Shown here in pieces: positions 55,499 through 64,000 of a stretch of 64,000 nt of DNA (position 1 is the first letter of the stretch; each line of letters begins with the position of its first letter). The stretch covers positions 11,532,001-11,596,000 of the forward strand of contig OZ316891.1 in NCBI GenBank assembly GCA_973895155.1, given 5' to 3'. The DNA comes from Marsupella aquatica (taxonomy: Eukaryota > Marchantiophyta). The notes beneath the pieces are model-generated. The model saw nothing but the letters and a program-made list of their open reading frames with translations, was not told the DNA's origin and made no database searches. Both the position numbers and the translations under genes were made by a program.

Positions 55499-57851
55499 TC
55501 TACCTTAACCCATTTTTTTCATGGGCGCAATGTTAGAAGAAATGAACAGTAGCCTAGAAGCTCGTCATGGATAGGCATCATTGTCGGTGTGCCAAGAGCC
55601 CAAGAGCCCAAGAGCCCACACAATCATTACTGTGGATGTGAAGAACAAGAATTGTGGAGAGAGGAATGGAAACGACAAGACTATTGAGCTGCATGATACC
55701 ACGAGTCAGGAAAATGCCATCAATCACGGAAAGGATGCTTATTACCTTTGACAAAACCCCTGGTCACAGCATCATCCCTGCCCAGGACTGCAGGACAGCA
55801 GGAGATTTCTATCACAAGAATTGACTAAACTACTAAAGTAACAGAGGTTGTAGGAAGAGAGTAAGTGGGTGCCGGTTTACAGTACATGTGGAGCACGTTT
55901 GCTGTACATCGGGCCACCATTGCCACACGTAATTGTGGTTGAGTGCAAATGGTCAGAGCGTTCCAAGTCAGACGGAAGAAGATGGGATGACAGACACAAA
56001 AATTGGTACAGAAGAATAAGAAGAAGCAGAAGAAGCTGCTCGAGGTCAGGAATGGGAGTAGGTCATGTTTGTGGTTGGGACAGGCGATGCCCTGCAACAC
56101 GCAAAGAGTGTGGCTGACTTAGAGAGAAGATAAGAGAAGCGAAGAGAGGTGGAGGTGCTTGTGCCGAGTTGGTTTTTGGTTGTTGGGCTGTGCTCTGTTC
56201 TGTGAGATTGAGTCGGATCGCGAGATTTATGTGGAAAGAGTTCTTCGCTTCGGTTGGCTCTGTTGACAGATAGCAGCAGCTGAGGATGATAGAGACGTCG
56301 GATGACGAGAGAGACGAGTGAACGAATGAACTTATCTGGTCTAGTGACCCCAATTGCAGATGCAAGTTAGACAGAGCCAGAGAGGAACGGGAAGTATTTC
56401 TCGAGTTATATTAATATATGACTGTATGTGACTTTGGTCCTCTTTCCTGACGAGAAGATCCTCAGTACCACTGTACTGACTTGAGCTCCCAGTGATCGGT
56501 TGCGTGACAAAGAAGAAACAGCTGCTTCCTGTTACAAACAGAACGGGGGAGCATAATTATGATATATTCCATCATTCCCATATAAACATGAAGGCGGAAT
56601 CCTTCGTTGCCTCACCGTCCATGCCAACTCTAAGCTTGTCGTGCTCTCATGCACATTAGCGACGCAGGAGTGATGGACCCTGTATGTAATGGTAATGTGA
56701 TTGTTTGAGCAGGGTCAAGCAGTGACCATCCAGATTCGCACTCCATGTCAACCAGATTGAGCAGCCAGTCTTCACTTAGTAGATGATGGGCTATCACTTA
56801 CCTCTTTGGTTTCTCATGAGCAAAGATTGGCGTCGACCTATGCCACAGGCTCTCCACCGTCCGTAGAATTCTATCTACTCGATGTGATCTTGCTTTTTTC
56901 GAACCGGGCGAGCTTTGGCGGCAGCCCTGACGACGGAATAAGTCAGTAAGAGCAGCCACTCTACTCTAGTTGCTTAGGAAAGGAAGACTACAGGAGCTAC
57001 TGTCGAACTCTTATGTCGGCTGGGAAATCTCATAACGAGGTACAATGCAGTTTGGGATCGTCTGATTCAAGGCAGGCAGAGACAATTTGTTGTTGGCTGT
57101 TTTCATCCACAGCACCTTGATGACATCAATACGCTCTAGTTAATAACATCATTGTGTTCGGGTTGGGAGCCTCTGATTCAAGGAAGAGACTTTTCATGGT
57201 TGGCGCTCTTTGTGCACAGCATTTTGAACATTGATCAATCTAAACCCATCTTCTCAGAGCGTTTGCAATAGCATGGTGAGGAAGGGATCTTGATAATATT
57301 ATCGCAATTCAACAAGCAAGCAAGCTCTTGGCGGGCATGTTGTCTGTTTTAATAGGGTAGCCCACAAGCATGACAAGCTGGGTCTTGATGCCCTGCCATA
57401 ACTTTCTTCTTCTTCATCCCAGTTTGTCGGTGGCAGAGCGGACCCAAGCCATATAGAAATGAATCACACTCTGCAGACTGCATCATGGATGTTTGTTATG
57501 AATTATCCTCTTGAGAGAGACTGACCATTGGCGGTGCTGGCAACTGCTGAGAGGACACACTGACTCGAGAAAATTGTGGGAGCGGAATTTGGTTGCACAA
57601 GTATTCTCCTCCCAGTACGTCAGCGACTCGACCACGTTTTGGAAATGATCTCAGGTTTTGAATCAGCCTTTGGGGAGGAGTCCTTCGGGAATTGCCGGAA
57701 ACTGGGTTGTTGATTTTTCTTTGCAGAGTATCACTAGAGACACTGGAAACCCAAATGAAGGGAAATACGTTTTGCGCCCCCGTGTCCTTGTTTTAGTGGA
57801 ATTGATTGAGATATTCTTTGTCCAATTGCTGTCTTTCGTTGAATTTGTGAA
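55499..57851. other. Upstream region of the pantothenate kinase gene
   Basis: The sequence is mostly unique-looking and gene-free. The word AAGAGCCC is repeated three times at about 55,590-55,616. It probably includes promoter and 5' UTR. A plus-strand open frame beginning 57,658 overlaps the first coding exon in another frame. An in-frame stop at 57,840-57,842 precedes the kinase ATG. Confidence 0.45.
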
Positions 57852-60800
57852 ATGGGTGACTGGAAGTCGCAAGCACCGGCTGCGCTGGCTGTACCGAGCT
57901 ACGTGGACGCCAACGATCAGAAGCGCCCTCAATCGGTGGCAAGGTCGCCCTTTTCCGCTGGTGGGGTTCAGCCATTCCCCATCTTGCACCCAGATAGCCG
58001 TCGCACCCCTCATGATCCAGGGTTCTTGGATGGAGCGTCTTCATTGGCACGATTTGGGCTTGACTTCGGCGGCACTCTCTGCAAAGTTGTGTACTTTGAG
58101 CCTGCAGTGAATTCAACCAATGATTCTTCGAGAACATGGAAGCAATCGAAATTTGCTGGCTTCACCGACGGAGCTGAAAATGGAAAATTGGACAAGGATA
58201 TTTCAAAACCTGGCGGAATGGTCGATAGGATTGATGTCAACGGGGATATTCAGCAGCCAAGGGGTGGTCGGTCAGAGGATTCATCATTGAAGAAAACCCC
58301 TAAAGAGAGGAATGGTTATATAGGAAATGGGATTGACAGGGAAGCCTCCGTTGTAAGAGTGAATGATGGCAATGCTGAAGAGCCGATGACCGATGGTCTG
58401 GACCGATTTACGATAGCAAATGAAGTGACAACATCTCCAAGGGCGCACGTTGCTGCTAGTGTCCATGTAGATAGTGGTCACAGCGTGGAGAATCCGAAGG
58501 ACAAAAGTGCCAATGGAAAGACCTCCGAAGCTGTTTCTGAGAATTTTCAATGCAGTGGTGATAAACCAACCGTTCAGGTCTTTGATCGATACAAGGATGA
58601 CAGGAGCTCCGGAGGTGGTAGTAGTGGTGAAGATGATCAGGATTCTCATAATCGAGTAAAGAAGATTTGGGTCTCTAGCCACGAACCTGTCCACCTTCCT
58701 GGACGAGGCACATTGTACTTCAAATGCTTTGGTACGTTTTGAGTCTGTTGGATTTACCGTTGCAAACTTGTTCTCTTCAATTGTGTTTTGCCAGCGGCGG
58801 CAATGGGTGAGCTTAAATTGTGGTGCGTCCGAGGAACAAGTGCTGACAGATTTTCCCTCTGCACAGAAACTTGGCGAATGGAAGAATTCTTAAACCTTAC
58901 GAAGGATTATCATTTGATGACCGGAGAACGAGCTATTGGTGCCACAGGGTATGTCCACTTTAGTAATTTCCTCCTTGTAGCTTTTGTTGTAGTGGCTTTC
59001 ACGCTACAGGCGAAGGGTCTGTGCTAAACGATGGTTGCAATTAATGGGCTGTCCCTACAGGGGTGGAGCTCGAAAGTTTGGGGATCGGTTCCTGGAAATT
59101 GCTGGGCTCCACCTGCAGCGAGCGGATGAACTGAAAAGGTAGTTCATATTGTTTTGCACGTTGGTTTCATTCGTCAATACGTACATCTATACCCCTCACA
59201 ATGCTTCAAAAGTAGAAATTCAAATAGCATGCTTTTGCCCCAATAGTAAGGAAACAGGCTACTATTACCACATTATGTTTCCTCCCCGTCAATGGGCGAT
59301 TCATTGGAACGTGGCTGGCAAGAGTTTCTAATACAATTACTGGGGATGAGGCATTAAGAACTCTGGAAACTTTGTCATGAGTTTTACAAGGACTTTCTTT
59401 GCTTCGTTTCATGTCAAATAAATTATTTCGAGGCGTGTAGATTAACATTACAGATGTGAATCTGCTTGGGGACAGTTTGGTTCGGGGAATTGACTTCCTG
59501 GCAAGGCATGCACAGCAGGAGAGCTTTGAATACATCACAGGTAACTTCAATCGCTGAGCGCTAACCCTCACTTACGTCTGTGCTTCTTTGTTCTGAATTG
59601 CTATTAAAACTTCGATGCTTCTGGCCGTTAGGATTTGGCAATGACGTTGAGACAAATAATGACAACATACAGGGTCATATCAAGGAGGTTCAATACAACG
59701 GCCCTGGCAGTCACCTGAGAACAGCAGTGATGAGAGCAGTGACACCTCATCCGAAGAAGAATTCTCTCTCGCTCCAAGTCGAATGGAACCAGGGTCAAAG
59801 ATTTCCTCCCCTGCAGGAGAGGTTGCCACCGGTGAAGTTGCACCAGCAGAGAGTCATGAAAAAGCACAGAAATCAAACACCCCAACATTAAAAGGACCAA
59901 TGATTGCTAAGGTTGATAGTGGATTCTGGAGGGGCGGTGACGTGCCTCTTCACCCGTACCTTGTGGTTCGTACTTCATCTCATACCTTAGATCCCCCTAC
60001 AGTACTTGATTATAGTTCGACGCAATATTATAATTAATCTCAATTGCACATCGGAAATTAAGATTGTGATTTGGCTCGTTGAACTTGGAAGAAGCTGAAG
60101 GCTGATAGTATTTCCAGGGCTTGGGCAAAATTCTTTTTTATCTACACTTCTCACGTTGCATTGATTATGATGCAATGAAATTTCTGAACTCGTTTGAAGG
60201 GCACCAGAGTCAATAGCAGAATTGCTTTTAAGACCAACTGACGCTCAAATGAATGCTGGACAGTTCTGCAGGTAATTGCAGTACTCATTCCAGCTGGATC
60301 GTACTGCAGGTGAATATAGGTTCCGGTGTCAGTATACTTCGAGTGGACTCGCCAGAAAAATTTGAGCGTGTTGGAGGAACCAGTCTTGGAGGAAGGTCTG
60401 TCACTGTATCTTTTGTTTCAGTACATGCCTGCGTCGTGTTTGACAAGTCCCAGAAGGTTTCATGAGGTTTTCTAAATGGATGATTTCCTACTTGTCTGAA
60501 TCAGAAACTGTTTTACCAAAGGATACTTTCTAAATGTTGGTGACAGTTACTGTACATTTATGATTGCAGTACTTTCCTTGGTCTGGCGAATGCTCTCACC
60601 GGCTGTCAAAGGTTAGTGCCACTTCACTGGCTATTGAAGTTTTTACACGAGTGATCGCTTTTGTGCATCATAGATGGATTTGATTCAGCAAACCTGGATT
60701 TCTTACCAAGTGTTGTTTGAAATTGAAAGTTACTTATTGCAAATTGTTCTGCTTCATGTAGTTTTGAGGAAGCAATCTCTTTGGCCACACAGGGGGATTC

Positions 60801-62008
60801 AACCCATGTTGATATGGTGGTGGGAGATATTTACGGTAAGTTTCAAGATTCATTGCAGTCTTCGAGTTGATGATCTAAGAGATGAGGGGATATATATTGA
60901 ATGGAATTGATGTGGGGATTGTCAGCAGGTGGTGATTACACGGAAATGGGCCTTGCAGCAACGACTGTAGCAAGCTCATTTGGAAAGGTTGTGATTGTTT
61001 TCTTCCAACTTCGATAAGGAACCGGTAAACCAGAGAAAAAGGAAAATTGTATGTGTGTTGTGAGGGGGCGGGGGGGCAGAGGAAGGGTCGACCTTATGAC
61101 AACAATATATACTGGTTTAATACTATTTACTACTACTTTTCGAGCCTCTTCCAAATGAGCTGAATGTCACTGCTCTACCACTGTGCTTATGATATTTGTT
61201 GCTGTCACAGCTTGTGCTGCCACAAAAAAGTACAGAATCGCAGGATCCACAGCACCTAGCTAAAGCTGCTCTACTAATGGTGACGAACAACATCGGATCC
61301 ATAGCCTGGCTACATGCCCGGAATGCGGGTGTTCGTTGTATAATGTTCACTGGAAGCTTTCTCCACAACAACAAGGTTGGTTTAGAGAATTTGCCTTCTC
61401 CATAAAAAGTACCTCCTTCACCCCTGATAATTAATAATGACTCTGCTTAGGGCTCATGAATATCGGTGCCGTCAACAAGATCCCTCTTTGGAGCGATGTT
61501 TAGTATGGTGTCTGCAAAGGTGATGCATTAATCCAGAAGGACCACACTCTTAGAACAAAGGTTCAGATAGTATACCTTCGATTGCTAAGGCCTAGATTAT
61601 GTCCATTGTACATTATTAACTGTGAGATTTGTTTATGTAGCGGTTGTGGCGTGTATCCTTACCTCGATGTCTGATTATTGTATCTGATCTGCAGCTAGCA
61701 ATGCGGCTCTTAGCAGTAGCTATGGAGTTTTGGTCTAAAGGCAATATGAAGGTGGGCAGCTTATTTCTCTGTGGTATAACTTAGCCTTACCTTCGTTTCA
61801 GATTGATGTGGTAATGCAACTGCTAGTGTTCAGAGAAGCATGTAGGGCTTAGACGCTCTTCCACAATTGTGCAGAGCAATCTAGTGACAAGTGTGTTCAC
61901 ACCATACAGGCAGTATTCTTGCGACATGAGGGGCATGCCGGGGCTATGGGAGCTCTTCTAAGTGCATTGGAGACGTCGAATCCTCTGGATGATCTGCTGC
62001 TGACTTGA
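57852..62008 (+). CDS. PANK: Pantothenate kinase (eukaryotic PANK), with one phase conflict
   Basis: PANK catalyses ATP-dependent phosphorylation of pantothenate, the first step of CoA synthesis. Exons: 57852-58731, 58867-58948, 59061-59138, 59454-59540, 59673-59965, 60310-60395, 60570-60611, 60762-60835, 60929-60987, 61211-61375, 61695-61751, 61910-62008; about 666 codons. Residues 67-83 hold the phosphate-binding motif ARFGLDFGGTLCKVVYF. Then come IGATGGGARKFGDRF, PYLVVNIGSGVSILRVD, GGTSLGGSTFLGLANALTGC, DMVVGDIYGGDYTEMGL, VTNNIGSIAWL and FWSKGNMKAVFLRHEGHAGAMGALL, all family blocks in order. Residues about 90-280 and 375-455 are low-complexity insertions. There is no C-terminal DUF89 phosphatase domain, so it is of the kinase-only type. 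Joining exon 3 to exon 4 by their only good splice sites leaves one base too many; see the finding on 59,138/59,454. Confidence 0.92.
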
Positions 62009-63097
62009 AGGTGGTTGCAGTAACGCTCTTATTGCTTCGACTGAAAAACGGTTGTGTTGTATTTTGTCGTTTTACCAAGCAGAAGAATAGCTGGACTCAT
62101 TTGGGTCATGACCTTAACCTGGCGACTGCTAGCGTGTGGTTATCTGGTGTGGATGATTCATTATCAACAGCGTGTGCCAGAGGAAAGGGGTCAGTACCTC
62201 AATCATTTTAGAGTATCTAGGATAGATCGCCCTTGTACAGAGAGGCTGCTGTCCAATAATTTAGTAGTGCTCGATCTGACCTCTAGTAATTAGCAATCAG
62301 GTTTAACTCAGGTTCTCAAGTCCAGTGAAGAAAAAATGCCGCAGCTTCATTTGTTATTGTAATTTAAGTTGATGTTGTACTTAATACAACAAAATTCTGT
62401 GATATCTAGAACCCGCGTCTCGTCCGGTTGAAGTTAGGACAATGGGTCTGTTGTGTAAACTGAAGCAAAGCCGCTTGTTGGAGTCATTTCTGTGATAGGT
62501 TTAGAGAATACAATAAGAGTTGGAATTTTAAGAATACAATAAGAGTTGGAATTTTAAGCTGCTTGTTGGAGTCATTTCTATGATAGGTTTGGAGAATACA
62601 ATAAGAGTTAGAATTTTAAGAATTGCTCTGTGCATATGTAGCATTGGTAGAACTCTGTTATCTCTGCCCCAATAGCCCATGTTGTCTCTGCCACGACTGA
62701 TACACAGCAAGCCTACCCTAGCTGCCACGACTTGTCATAAACAATCATGACAACTGCAGGATGGATCTCGGCAGGCAGAGACAGCGTGAGGATAAGGCAC
62801 TCATTATTGGAGGGTGGCCCCAAAACTCGCTTTATGACCATTACGTTCTGTTTTGCCATCCCCCTGGGATTTATCCCTGCTCCCTAATGCTGAATGGTCC
62901 TGGCTGTAATTTAGCAATATTTTGACTTGAAGCTTGATAACAGTCTAAGCAACTCTCAATGCTTTAAAAAATGGTCGGTATTTTGGATTTCAGTTCAGTT
63001 TCTCAACCAAGATTCTGTGTAAGGTCATCTGGGTTCGCTAACTACATTTCTCAGGTTACACTATGATAGATGCCTTGCATGACAGTATTCTTCAAAG
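62009..63097. other. 3' flank of the pantothenate kinase gene
   Basis: Likely 3' UTR then intergenic. A short tandem repeat is listed separately. No coding or RNA gene is supported. Confidence 0.5.
62472..62622. repeat. Nested short tandem repeats
   Basis: GAATACAATAAGAGTTRGAA occurs at 62,506, 62,532 and 62,594. GCTTGTTGGAGTCATTTCT occurs at about 62,473 and 62,561. So a 26-bp unit was duplicated inside an 88-bp repeat. Confidence 0.88.
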
Positions 63098-63415
63098 ATG
63101 AATTACACATGGACTCTGGGCGAGCCCCAACTAAAAAATGGTGCCCAAAGGCAGTATGGTCAATTTGAGGCAAGAGCTCCAGTATGCCACCCTCGGAAGT
63201 TTACCTTAGAAAAACTAGACTCTGGAATCGAGTGCATTCAGAGGCGCAAAACTTTTGGGAAACTTACCCTGAGTATTCTCACGTTCGGACTAAACCGCCC
63301 CATTCAGACTATTGCTGAGCACGTCCAGAACAGTCAAATTCAGCAAATGACCAAGCGCAGGTGGATCAGCCCGGAAACTCGTTGGAGCAGAGATCAAAGG
63401 AGTCGAGCTTGGTGA
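63098..63415 (+). CDS. Unrecognised open reading frame near the window end
   Basis: A 105-codon plus-strand frame starting MNYTWTLGEPQLKNGAQRQY. Composition is protein-like (basic, few repeats) but no domain is recognised and it has no clear exon neighbours. It could be a fragment of a decayed element or part of a gene that continues past 64,000. The sequence after it (63,416-64,000) shows only a CTAT microsatellite at 63,919-63,932. Confidence 0.2.
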   Translation: MNYTWTLGEPQLKNGAQRQYGQFEARAPVCHPRKFTLEKLDSGIECIQRRKTFGKLTLSILTFGLNRPIQTIAEHVQNSQIQQMTKRRWISPETRWSRDQRSRAW

Positions 63416-64000
63416 CCTGAACCTGCTAGGTATTACCCCACTGAAGATGTTTGTTGACAGGTTGAGGAAAGACAGGGACTGTACACTCCCAAGAGACGAG
63501 TGTGCCTGTTGGATTCAAGCCCGCAAGGTTGACACTAAATATTGACGTGCACTGTCATGACGGACCCCCTAAAGAACAGAAACCAGAACCACTGTCTGGT
63601 GTGCTGTTCACACTGCGGAGTGGACCCAGCGAACGCCCTTGAACCGCTCTTTCCGTTCAGCAAGACATTCCTGCACATGCACATCATAATCCGTGATCCT
63701 GTCAGTACGATCGAGTGAGTCTACGGACTTCAAGCGCATCGAAAGTCAGTGAGAGTGCATGTACGTATTGAGCTTACTGGTCCTCCACGCCACTACGGTA
63801 CGTCAAGCAAGCTGATAGCCAAATAAGTCTCCTTGAAAAAAAATGAAGGAGGGCAAGATACAAGAGAGAGTTTCATGTTCAACTCGAGATCCAAAGGCAC
63901 CTAAGTTTCTATTCTTTTCTATCTATCTATCTGGTTTCTGTTGCACATTCAGTTTGTCCAATGGGTTGCGGCCCGAATTACCTGACCTGTCGATGTCAGA

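Noticed and set aside
59632-59672. An apparent frame change in the middle of pantothenate kinase exon 5 when started at 59,632
   Set aside because: A second acceptor (CAG at 59,670-59,672) starts the exon at 59,673 and restores one continuous frame.

Overview
The window looks like nuclear DNA of a land plant. It holds four intron-rich genes, all on the + strand, with GT-AG introns of about 90 to 1700 bases, set among old and young transposable elements. The gene families (a CAMTA factor, an SPX-MFS vacuolar phosphate transporter, a plant Tim17/TMEM135-like membrane protein, a eukaryotic pantothenate kinase) and the modest introns would fit a seed-free plant such as a bryophyte. That placement is inference; the sequence alone does not fix the species. 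There is no bacterial-style operon, CRISPR array or rRNA.

Layout. 1-1.6 kb: 3' end of a CAMTA gene (IQ motifs and calmodulin-binding segment). 1.7-10.7 kb: gene-poor, with a decayed LINE endonuclease fragment (about 4.87-5.34 kb), short direct and inverted repeats and a poly-C tract. 10.7-18.2 kb: a repeat with Helitron-type tails, split by a nearly complete Ty1/Copia retrotransposon (10,931-17,617; 133-bp LTRs differing at 2 positions; 5-bp target duplication ATCTT). 18.2-19.2 kb: a TIR element built from GC-rich palindromes. 19.2-28.3 kb: tandem repeats, foldback and SINE-like pieces, then the upstream region of the next gene.

28,320-34,194: a complete 11-exon SPX-MFS (PHT5/VPT-type) gene of 705 codons. 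36.1-36.7 kb: 3' end of a Helitron with the last part of its helicase. 37-42 kb: dispersed repeats, a G-rich block bounded by short inverted repeats, a foldback element, and a tandemly duplicated region in front of the next gene. 42,764-47,713: a complete 8-exon Tim17/TMEM135-like gene of 541 codons. 47.7-57.8 kb: intergenic, with tandem repeats, a MITE with a poly-G run in its arm, SINE-like pieces and a TIR-bounded 1.08-kb segment. 57,852-62,008: a 12-exon pantothenate kinase gene, intact except for a one-base phase conflict at the exon 3/4 junction. 62-64 kb: short repeats and one unrecognised reading frame.

The four host genes have unrelated jobs (calcium-linked transcription, vacuolar phosphate storage, an organellar or peroxisomal membrane role, CoA synthesis), and nothing suggests they work as a unit. 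I found no convincing new multi-gene system. The most unusual material is in the repeats: a Helitron-tail minisatellite family at three places, a palindrome-rich TIR element, and the Copia element with very short LTRs, a long leader and an expanded reverse transcriptase.
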